Shown: one piece after another, positions 45,801-57,800 of the stretch
How the letters are laid out: each line of letters begins with the position of its first letter
How positions within the stretch are numbered: position 1 is the first letter of the stretch
NCBI RefSeq assembly: GCF_932526225.1
Contig: NC_064047.1
Coordinates: 992,001 to 1,056,000 of the forward strand
Length of the DNA stretch: 64,000 bases
Direction of reading: 5' to 3'
Source of the DNA: Nematostella vectensis
Taxonomy: Eukaryota; Cnidaria; Anthozoa; Actiniaria; Edwardsiidae
Made by a program: the position numbers and the translations under genes
The notes under the pieces: generated by a model
The model's input: the letters and a program-made list of their open reading frames with translations, nothing else
Database searches by the model: none
Told to the model about the DNA's origin: nothing

Positions 45801-48800
45801 CAATATAATATTCATTGCATCATCATAATCACCATCATCATCATCACCATCAATAGTAATATGTGAGTATGACATTCTGTATGCAGTCTACACTCGGATG
45901 ATTATCAACTCTAAGTTTGGAGGTAACTATGTACAATATAATACCCATTGTCATCATCATAATCACCATCATCATCATCATCATCACCATCAATAGTAAT
46001 ATATGAGTGTGACATTCTGTATGCAGTCTACACTCGGATGATTATCAACTCTAAGTTTGGAGGTAACTATGTACAATATAATATTCATTGTCATCGTCAT
46101 TAATCACCATCATCATCATCATCATCACCATCAATAGTAATATATGAGTATGACATTCTGTATGCAGTCTACACTCGGATGATAATCAACTCTAAGTTTG
46201 GAGGTAACTATGTACAATATAATACTCATTGTCATCATCATAATCACCATCATCATCATCATCATCATCACCATCAATAGTAATATGAGTGTGACATTCT
46301 GTATGCAGTCTACACTCGGATGATTATCAACTCTAAGTTTGGAGGTAACTATGTACAATATAATATTCATTGTCATCATCATAATCACCATCATCATCAT
46401 CATCATCATCACCATCAATAGTAATATATGAGTATGACATTCTGTATGCAGTCTACACTCGGATGATTATCAGTAAGTTTAGCGGTAAATGGATTTATCA
46501 TCATCCTCATCATTTGTATTATCGCTGCCACCATTAACATCACAACCTTTGGTATCACCTGCAACCATTATTCCCATACAGTGTCATCTTAATCATCTCT
46601 GTCACCTTTACTATCACCAACAATCATCATGATCATGATGTATCACATGTAGTATCGCCATCAATCGACATTATCATACAGTATCATCATCAACATCAAG
46701 TTTAATATTACAGGGTTCTACAGTACTGCTTATCATCATTTATATAATCATCATCATCTTGTTCATCATCATCTATGTCATAATGAATGGTGTATGTATT
46801 TTCAGAGCCCTTAACATGCATCGATATCTTCCTGCGTGAGTCCAAGTGTTGTGATGGCGTCCCCATGGCCCAAAGGCAGCAGGAATACCTCCGAGTCCTC
46901 ATCAAGACACAAGATGCAACATTTATTGATCTGCGTAACTACCTATTTGCTCGGCAGTGCAAGCTGTTGCTGCTGCTCCGCAGGCCTTGGGAGATAGCGT
47001 TGAGAATGCTAGACTTCTTACACAACCTGGTCCATGAGATCAAAACCTTGAAGGTGAAAGCACATACATACATAATAACAAGGGTGGGGGAGAGAAGGGG
47101 CAACTGTACTTCAATATCAGCATGACAAGAGGGGGGGATATTTTTGGTGTTTAAATTTGGCTGATATTTTCAGGGGTAGAAAAGTCTGGATCCAATATAT
47201 TTTTTGACAATACTATTAGAACCTTGCTAATTCAAACTTGGACAATCATGTACATAAGCTGTATACCTTATTTACTTGATTGTATAATCATAGCATTCCA
47301 TATAGATGGAAGTGCTTCAACTTGGTAATATGTTAGATATTCACCTTTCTTTAAGGTCTTCAGGTGGTGATTCCGTGGGGTAGATATTCACCCTCGTGTA
47401 AAGATTTAGGTGGTGATGCCGTGGGATAGATATTCACCCTCGTGTAAAGATTCAGGTGGTGATGCCGTGGGATAGATATTCACCCTCGTGTAAAGATTTA
47501 GGTGGTGTTGCCGTGGGATAGATATTCACCCTCGTGTAAAGATTTAGGTGGTGATGCCGTGAGATAAATATTCACCCTCGTGTAAAGATTTAGGTGGTGA
47601 TGCCGTGTGATAGATATTCACCCTCGTGTAAAGATTTAGGTGGTGATGCAGTGGGGTAGATATTCACCCTCATGTAAAGATTTAGGTGGTGATGCCGTGG
47701 GGTAGATATTCACCCTCGTGTAAAGATTTAGGTGGTGTTGCTGTGAGGTATTGACCTTTTTGTAATGTCTTCAGGTTGTGATGCCCTCAGGAGGGGAGGC
47801 CTGTTGTATCATACTAAGCATCCTGGAAGTGCTGAGGGCATGTAGAGCACATAACGATGACGAGGATTCCATGTCTTACAGCCTGCACGTTGCCCTTCTG
47901 TACCAGTATGCCAAGAAAAAGGTTAAAGAAAAAAGTTACTTGTCCCTTGCCAGAAATTCTCTAGTACTAAGCCTAGAAAAAACTTACATGTCCCTTGCCA
48001 GAAATTCTCTAGTACTAGGCCTAGAAAAAACTTACATGTCCCTTGCCAGAAATTCTGTAGTACTAGGCCAAGAAAAAAGTTACATGTCCCTTGCCAGAAA
48101 TTCTGTAGTACTAGGCCAAGAAAAAAGTTACATGTCCCTTGCCAGAAATTCTCTAGTACTAGGCCTAGAAAAAACTTACATGTCCCTTACCAGGAATTAT
48201 CTGCAACATATGTTTTCTAGCTAGAGGATGCAGGGCACCTGTGGGGTCTTGTTTTGATTTTGTGACACATGATTTACATGATCTTTCATTCTTTCTAAAC
48301 TAGCTAGAGGATGTGGGCCGCCTGTGTGGTCTGATGCCGGGCTTGACTCCGTCGGAGACCGAGCTCCAGACTGTGTGCAAGTTACTCTCGGGGATCGGTC
48401 AAACACAGGATGATGGTAACTCAAAGCAAAGCAGATGCAAAGACTGTGAACTCAAGGCTTCTTTGAAGCGTCTTGTCCCTGCAATTCTCAGTGTAAGGCC
48501 TTTTGATTTCTGTGTTGCAGCTTCTGTCGACCCCTGGGGCCCGGCCAAGAGGCTACAAGAGGCGTTATCATCCAAGCATGCCTATGAGTCGCTATATTTG
48601 GTAAGAATGGCTATATTTGGTAAGAATGGCTATATTTGGTAGGAATGGCTATATTTGGTAAGAACGGCTATATTTGTTAGGAATGGCTATATTTGGTAAG
48701 AATGGCTATGTTTGGTAAGAATGGCTATATTTGGTAGGAATGGCTATATTTGGTAAGAATGGCTATATTTGGTAGGAATGGCTATATTTGGTACGAATGG

Positions 48801-51800
48801 CTATATTTGGTAGGAATGGATATATTTGGTAAGAATGGCTATATTTGGTAGGAATGGCTATATTTGGTAAGAATGGCTATATTTGGTAGGAATGGCTATA
48901 TTTGGTAGGAATGGCTATATTTGGTAAGAATGGCTCTATTTGGTAGGAGTGGCTATATTTGGTAGGAATGACTATATTTGGTAAGAATGGCTATATTTGA
49001 AAAGAATGGTTGTACTTTGTTAGAATGGCTGTACTTTGTTAAAATGGCTATATTTGGTAAGAATGGCTATACTTTGATAGAATGGCTATATTTGGTAAGA
49101 ATGACTATATTTGGTGAGAATTGCTTTTTTTTAGTTAAAAATAGCAATATTTTGTGAAAATGACTATAATATTGTCAGGAATGACAATGATTTGGTTAGA
49201 ATGGCTACATTTGTCAATAATGACGGTAAGAACGACTATATTTGGTAAGAATTTGCGGCTTGAAAGGGATGAAGAGAACTGTGTTGATTTCTCAATAAAT
49301 TTTAATTATGAGAAGACGAGGTTTGTAAAAGTGAATTTGTTAGGTGATATGAGGTAATGGTTGGACCGTATACATGGACATTCCTGAGATATTGCTTGAT
49401 AGTTTTTCACATCTCCGTATATCAATGGTGGTAGATGGGCATGATACGGGCTTTAGGATACAGTAGTTACAGCAGAAGATACTTTGGCCTTATCGACTAT
49501 TCTAAATCCCTTGTCTAAATTGAAACCTAGAAATTCGGAGAATGAAAATTACTCTAAATGCTGTCCAAAGTCGTTCTGAAATGCGATGCATTTTACTCTA
49601 AAATAGAATCTAATGTTTGTTTGTATTTTCAGCTGTGAATAAACGCACACCAGTACTGGTTGTACTGTATTTACCTTGTTTTCGTTATAGCTTTGTTCCT
49701 ATGCGTACTTATTATGAACTTTCAAACGACGAACAATTCATTCATGGTACACAATACAAGGATCAAATACAATGATGAAATGGATATTGTTTATTGATCT
49801 CTTCATAGAAGCTGCCTCGTATTCATTCATTTAGATAGCTCCGTTCCTACGTGTATTTAGAACGACCTTTCAAACAACAAGCAATTCCTTTTTCCGTACA
49901 CAGGTCAATCATCACCTGATATTAATATTTTTATTGATCTCTCAATAGAAGCTGGCCTCGTTTTCATTCATTTTGATAGCTCCGTTCCTCGCGTATTTAG
50001 AACGACCTTTCGAACAACAAGCAATTCGTTTTTCGTACACAAGTCATTTATCACCTGAGATTAATATATTTTATTGATCTCTCAATAGGAGTTGGCCGAG
50101 CTTGCCATCCAAATCTACAAGAATATTGGGCGTGCCCGGTCCGCTAAGTCCCTTGGGATGGATCTTGCACAGTTCTATGCGTGAGTTCGTAGCAGTGACT
50201 TTCAAGGGTTGTTTTAGTATACCATGGCATGTACTGGTAAAATTGTGCCCACATGCAAGGGTACTTATTCTGAGCTCAGCGCGGTCAAACTAATTACGAG
50301 CCCAGAAGGGAAGGACTAATGTCACGTTTACACGACAACAAGAAGGGGTTTGGAATGGTTAAACTTATAAGGAGGACTAGAAGGAGGAATAGGAAGACTA
50401 GAAAAATGAAGAGGGAGGAGCCTCGAAAACATCTGCAATATCTATCCTTTCCAACCCTCTTGACAAATCTATTAATTATTCTATTACCAAGCGCCACCAG
50501 CCACCAAATACCAACATCTTGTTGTATCTTTTACAAGTTGAACTTTTCAGAAGCCTTTCAGAGGACAGATAAAGATATAAGATGACAATAAAATGGTATT
50601 ATCCTGTCTACACAATCTTAAGCAGGGATGACACTACAAAACCTGTCATTAATACTTCTCTTAAGCCCCATGCAAACTGCGCCAGCACCTGCCAGCATTG
50701 CTGGCGAATTCTTGCTCGACTGACCACAAGACAAAGGAAATGTCAAAAAGTCCATTACCCATTTTGACATTTCCTTTTTCCTATAATCAGTCAAGGGCTC
50801 GTAATGAGTTTCACCACGCCGAGCCCCTTCTTGTGAAAGTGTAAACGTGACATTAATCCTTCCCTTGCAGGGCTCGGAATGAGTTTGACCGCTCCCAGCC
50901 CCTTCTTGTGGACGTGTAAACGTGACATTAATCCTTCCCTTACAGGGCTCATAATTAGTTTGACCGCTCCCAGCCCCTTCTTGTGGACGTGTAAACGTGG
51001 CATTAGTTCTTTCCTTCTCTACAGGGCTCGGAATGAGTTTCACCACGCCGAGCTCCTTCTTGTGAAAGTGTAAACGTGACATTAATCCTTCCCTCACAGG
51101 GCTCGGAATGAGTTTTACCACGCCGAGCCCCTTCTTGTGGACGTGTAAACTTGGCATTAATCCTTCCCTCACAGGGCTCGGAATGAGTTTTACCACGCCG
51201 AGCCCCTTCTTGTGGACGTGTAAACTTGGCATTAATCCTTCCCTCACAGTGCTCGGAATGAGTTTTACCACGCCGAGCCCCTTCTTGTGGACGTGTAAAC
51301 TTGACATTAATCCTTCCCTCACAGGGCTCGGAATGAGTTTTACCACGCCGAGCCCCTTCTTGTGGACGTGTAAACTTGGCATTAATTCTTTCCTTCTCTT
51401 CAGGAATCGGAATGAGTTTTACCACGCCGAGCCCCTTCTTGTGGACGTGTAAACTTGACATTAATCCTTCCCTGACAGGGCTCGGAATGGGTTTGACCGC
51501 GCCGAGCCCCTTCTTTTGGACGTGTAAACGTGGCATTAATTCTTTCCTTCTCTTCAGGGCTCGGAATGAGTTTGACCGCGCTGAGCCCCTTCTCGTGGAC
51601 GTATATAAGATGTATCGCCATGAGAGATGGACGCTCCTTGCCACACAGGCCCTTATAAAGCTCGCTGCTTGTCAGAAAAAACTCGGCTTCATCGAGAAAT
51701 ATCCTTTATTTATTAAGGAATGTCGATCACCCACTTCTTTGTTATTGTTAATAATTGAAAATACAGCAAGGAAAAAATACAGCAAGGAAACTTAAAAATA

Positions 51801-54800
51801 ACAATCAACGAATAAAGTCTGATATGTTATTGACTATATATGATTAAAAATATCTTGTTTACTTGCTTGATTGGCCTATAAAAATGAATGCTTTGTGTGA
51901 CTCGCCATTGAGCGGGGGCATAAAATGGCGGCGTGATTGACCTTCTTTAAAGAGCCCCAGTCAACCACACATTTGTTTTCATTCCATATTCGTGACATAG
52001 CGATAATAGAGCTAAAAAAATTCCCGTCGTATTTGTGCTATCTTGCGTTGGATCCTTGACTGTAATACGCATGCGTACTCGTGCTCAGTGCTGGCGTGCG
52101 AAGAGTCGCTGCCACCAGATAAGAGAGCTCATTACGCACAGGAACTTCTACAGGTCATCCGCGACACACTCGACCTAGGTGGGTGCACCACCAGGCCCAT
52201 ACCTGGTGGACCTAATTTTCCCGGAGGGGGGGGGGGAGGAGTAAGATCTCTGATAAAAATCTGACCACTCCCGAAAAAACAACGAGGGATTTTTTTATGT
52301 CTTTGCAGTTTCTCCACGGGGCGTTTTTTGTCGGATTTGGCTACATACCTGAGTGATCTAGCTTATGCTTTATAGTTTTGTCTACAAATAGCACACCTAT
52401 TATGAACCGAAAGTGGACCTTTGGCCGTTGTGAGGGGGGGTGCATATGCTCCTCCTGCACCCCCCTGGGTACGGGCCTGACCACAGGTTTTTGAGCGGGG
52501 GGAGGGGAGTTCGTTTACTCATTTATTGGACCATTTTAGGCTGAGGTAGCTTGGCCTAGCTCGCAGTGGTACTTAATTTTCCTTAATTAGACCGAACTTC
52601 CAAGCACCCCTGGCTACGGGCCTGAACTAACGACGCCTCAGCAACTTCAGAATACCTGTGTACAAAGGGTTCCCAATGGCACCTCAAACCTCGATTTCTA
52701 AAAAAACGAGCCAGGAAAATGGGAATAATCAAAAGTTTAGCTTTTTAACTAACGTCCCCACTAAGAACGAAATCACCAATGGCGATGGAATGTAAATTTT
52801 TTTAATTTTCTATTCTTTCAAATCGGTTTTCTATTGGTAAATATCTTGGAATGCTATAGTAAAGCAATGAAGAGATTTGTTTCCGTTTTATTGTTTAAAA
52901 TGGCTTTTTTTCTCACCCCTGTTGACTGAAAAATGTTTTGATGTTTTCCTGTAAAAGAGCTAAAAGAAGATTGTTTTCCGCTACAGTTGATTGCAAGCAT
53001 TTCACAAATACAGACAAACATATTATTGATATCTTATGTCATATTTTATATGTGCCGCAGTCCTTTTGTCTTTACTTTCGTTCTTTGTCTAAGCATTACT
53101 TAATGTCAATCAAAGTTTTGTTGTAACTAGAGCAACCGATAATCATCCGTGCGGAGCCTCTTCTTCGTGTTGAGGATGTTCAGATCAAGCTCCTGAAGGG
53201 TATTGGTAGCGTGGGAGAGCAGATCACGGTTGATTTGACTCTGTACAGTGGTCTGCACGAGGTGAGAGTACATCCGGGACATGCTACTTACATAAGGGGG
53301 TGCTAGGTCCGGGTTAACACGTGTAGATTGTACAGAGGTACCATGTGGGAGGGGATGGGGGCAGATCACTAGAGTTCTAACTCTGCACAATGGATAACAA
53401 GAGGTGAGAGTACATCCGGTGGAAAGTAGAAAATAAAATTTCAGGAATTTACGTCTGTTTTTCGTTTTGTTTTTAAATTGTGTCTACTTTATTTCCATTT
53501 ATCCTCAGGAAGTGACGTGTCGCCGAATCAGCTTCAGTCTCCACACGCCTGACCTAAGGCGTGGTAGTAGTGCATATTCCAGTAGACGCTCCCTGCGAAC
53601 CAACTCCCCCGTCACCATCCAGGAGAACGCAGTTCTTTCCCCTACTGCACTATCAGAGGAAGATTTATCAGACAGGCTAAGCGAAGGTAAAGTGAAGATT
53701 TATCAGACAGGCTAGGTGAAGGTGAGGCTAAGCGAAGGTAAAGTAAAGATTTATCAGACATGCTAAGCGAAGGTAGAGTGAAGATTTATCAGACAGGCTA
53801 AGTGAAGGTAAAGTGAAGATTTATCAGACAGGCTAAGCAAAGGTAAAGTGAAGATTTATCAGACAGGCTAAGCGAAGGTAAAGTGAAGGTTTATCAGACA
53901 GGCTAAGCGAAGGTAAAGTGAAGATTTATCAGACAGGCTAAGCGAAGGTAAAGTAAAGATTTATCAGACATGCTAAGTGAAGGTAAAGTGAAGATTTATC
54001 AGACAGGCTAAGCGTAGTAAAGTAAAGATTTATCAGACAGGCTAAGCGGAGGTAGAGTGAAGATTTATCAGACAGGCTAAGTGAAGGTAAAGTGAAGATT
54101 TATCAGACAGGCTAAGCGAAGATTTATAAGGACAGACAGACAGGCTAAGCGAAGATTTATAAAGTGATAGTTAGTTGAATAATGAGCTGAGAGGCTTAGT
54201 GTGTATAAGATTTTCAAGCATCGGAAATTACTATAGACTTGACTATCACTATCACAAGTATCACAATTTTTTTATTTTCAAAAATAAAAAAGGCTTATTT
54301 TTATAAGGCAACATCTTTATGTTTCTGTAAATTAGAATTTTCTTTACAAAAACACTAGTTTTTAGAGAAAATTGGGTTAGCATGGGATACGAGTTATCCA
54401 TCCAAGTAAGAGACCAGGTAGAAATCAAGGTTGGTATGTGGAATAAGGTTTTCCTGAAATCAGATGTTTGGGGATCAACTCGGTTTGATTTTCTTGTTAT
54501 ACATGCAAGTCAGTGGGAAAGTAGGGGGATGGGGAACTGATCTGGGTGTATTTCCTCAGATGGTTCATTAGATGTTGTAAGTGTGGAAGAGGCCCCAGTC
54601 AACCCCCGCCTTGCCCGGGTCGACTCAGCACAGTCTGTCCTGCGCAGCACTGAGGAGCTAGTCAGAGATGAGGATGTTACCGACATCTGTCTAGAGTGCT
54701 GTAGGGTGCCCATGCATTACGGCGTCAACCACTTTGCGCTTACTGTTCAGGTGTGTATTGGTGGAGCTTGTGAAAGGGTGGGGGTATTTGAGTATACAGT

Positions 54801-57800
54801 CCGTATGGATGGAAATGATGGGATGAGGGTGTTACCGACATCTGTCTAGAGTGCTGTAGGGTGCCCATGCATTACGGCGTCAACCACTTTGCGCTTACTG
54901 TTCAGGTGTGTATTGGTGGAGCTGGTAAAAGGGTGGGGGTATTTGAGTATACAGTCCGTATGGATGGAAATGATGGGATGAGGGTGTTACCGACATCTGT
55001 CTAGAGTGCTGTAGGATGCCCATGCATTACGGCATCAACCCTTTGCGCTTACTGTTCAGGTTTGTATTGGTGGAGCTGGTAAAAGGGTGGGGGTATTTGA
55101 GTATACAGTCCGTATGGATGGAAATGATGGGATGAGGATGTTATCGACATCTGTCTAGAATGCTGTAGGATGCCCATGCATTACGGCGTCAACCCTTTGC
55201 GCTTACTGTTCAGGTGTGTACCGATGTTGCTGGTGAAAGTGTGGGAATATATGAGTATGCAGACCGTATGGTGGGAATAAGGTGATGAGGGTGCTACAAA
55301 CATCTGTCTAGAATGCTGTAGGATGCCCATGCATGTTTGTGTCAACACTTTGTGTTAACTGTTCAGGTGTGTATTGATCGAGTAGGGAAGACATTCTTAA
55401 GGTTGAGTAGGGGTATACGGTAGGTAAAGGTGTGGGGAATGATGGTGTTTTCGACCTGTCTAGACTGCTGTAGGGTGCCCAGGTTTTGAAAGATCACAAA
55501 TGCATTACTGATGTTGTACCTAAATGTGTACCTAAATGAACATAACAGGTCATGTTTGCTAGAATAAACACATATGTCTGTCGATGATATTTAAAGGTGC
55601 TTTATTCTCATCCTTGTCAGGTCCCCGATGAAGGCCAATACTTCCTGAAGCAGTTGTGCGTAGAAATTGGCCAGCTTGACTTCATCTGGCCCCAGCTTAC
55701 CCTACCCCGGGAGGCCAGGGGATTCGCTATTGTCTCAGACCCGCCAAGAATAATATGGTCACGTGACGATAAAGGTATGCCACGTCACGCAATCCCTTAG
55801 CGGTCACGTGATAATAAACATATGTCACGTCACGTAATCCCACCGTGGTCACGTGACAATTAATGTGCTTTTGTTGTTGGTGCTACTGCTGATTTTGTCA
55901 AATAATGATGCTTTTGTTGTTCTTTCTGTTGTTGATTTTGACTGGTATTGTTTTTATTTGTATTTACTGTTGCTATTGGTTATCGCTAGTGTAGCTGTTC
56001 TTGCCATGTTGTTTAGATTGTCATTGTTAGGGAAAAACATTTTTCACGAAAATCGCAAAATTGACATACATTTTCTTTAGTTTGTATTGTTAGTGTATTG
56101 TAGTACATAACCTTTGTAGCAAAGCTAATGAAATAAAATAAGATAAATTTCCTGTTTTCCCAGATGGCCTTCTTCTAGCTGGGCTACCACAGCGTATCAA
56201 ACTTGCTATTTCAGTCGGCCCAGGCTCCATCGCCGGTAACTCCATCTTACACGTCACTTCCGGGTCAGGCCTTAGATTTCATGACGTCACTTCCGGCACT
56301 GCCCTTATCTCTTCCAACCTTGAAATGGAAGGCGCAAAGACTCCACTTTCCTACTCCATCACTGCTCGACCCTTTGAAGAAGAGGATGACTACAGTGTTG
56401 CCATAGTTACACTTCCTGCTTGTGGCCCGTACCAAAAGATGGAGTTTGAACTCTTGGCCGAGGCTCCGCTGGGAAGCCAAAGCTCGCAGGATGTGGTTGT
56501 TGATCACCAGCTAGTGGCGTGTTGCAAGTGGTTGCAGCCTTGCTCCACTTCCGAGCTGACATGCGCGTTCAATCGACCGCTGACTGCATGGCACACGCTG
56601 CACTATTGTAACGACAAGTAAGACATGTGCAACATTGTTTGCAACAGTATTCTAGACAACAACATTGTTGGCAACATCATTCTAGACGACAACTTTATTT
56701 GCAACATTATTCTAGAGGACAACTTTATTTGCGACATTATTCTAGACGACAACTTTATTTGCAACATTATTCTAGACAACAACATTGTTAGCAACATCAT
56801 TCCAGACGACAACTACCCTGGTCCCAGAGCCTCGAGTGTCTCTCTATTCAGTGGCCAGCGAGGTTGAGACCTCGCTGACCACTAAAGAGATGCACGAGGC
56901 TCTGGAACCAGGGTAGACGACAACATTATTGGCAACAACATCCTAGATGACAATATTTTTGGCAACATTGTTGTTGACTTCAATCTTGCTGGAAACAAAA
57001 TTGTTTTTGCATTACGTGCATTCTTTGAAAATCTCTCTTTCCTCCAACTTACTCTTCTTTCATTTAGCCCTAACATTGCGGTCACCTCGCTATTACGGAC
57101 ACAAATACAATATCTGACGAGACCAAAATAACCGACTCTCTTTATCACGGACACTAAATTGCGACCCCGAAGGTGTCCGTTTTAGCGAGAAAAAAATGAG
57201 AATAAATTACTGTTTTGACCATTTTGCAGGCGATTTTTACAAGGCGTAGTCAGCAGTCGCAACCCACTTAATCTTCACGTTGAGTCGGTCGGGTTCGTAA
57301 TCCCAGGCTGCACTTCGGTCACCGCGTTGCCATTGCATGAGAACAAGCCCTTTGTAAGTTGAATTTTATTTTATGACTAGAGTCAGTTATAGGAGCGTAC
57401 ACTCTTCAAATCAAATAATGATACACGGAAAGAATAGGCCATTCCAGCTAAAAGTTTGCGCGCGCATTACCATAGAAACCTACCTCAACTACGAGAATGC
57501 AGCGTGCGCATTTTTGAGCTTGCACCAAACGAAGCTCTCGCTTCATGCCGGTAGGTTCTCATGATGAGTGCGTGCGCATGCTTAAAGCTGGAATGGCCTA
57601 TTCATAGCAGTTAGAATGGCTTAAACTGAAAATTTCTGGCAATAATATTATCTTTTAACCGTATTTACATCAAGCCCGGCTCGCTCTGCACACTTATCGA
57701 CCTTCTGCATCTGTGAGCCTGGGTTTCTTTTGTTCAAATCAAATAATAGACAGTCTCTGAAATGCTCTTGTTCAAATCTACTGAAGGTTCTTGTTCAAAT

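Noticed and set aside
45258..46418. Met-rich open frames on the minus strand
   Set aside because: These are translated (CAT)n microsatellite within the exon 6 donor array.
47922..48224. Extension of TRAPPC10 exon 8 through the 53-base repeat
   Set aside because: The frame stays open by chance, but the exon ends at AAAAAG|gttaaag in phase with exon 9, matching family length.
50618..51644. Long minus-strand frames with repeated KKGLGVVKLIPSP
   Set aside because: Antisense of the exon 12 acceptor satellite. They have no start context and no homology beyond the repeat.
51699..52091. GT-AG intron using the acceptor GTGCTCAG at 52091
   Set aside because: It would need a GT donor in AT-rich intron sequence and would break collinearity with human TRAPPC10. 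The AT-AC choice has all three U12 signals.
54822..55366. Alternative mutually exclusive copies of TRAPPC10 exon 16
   Set aside because: The copies have no acceptor of their own and later ones are frame-broken.
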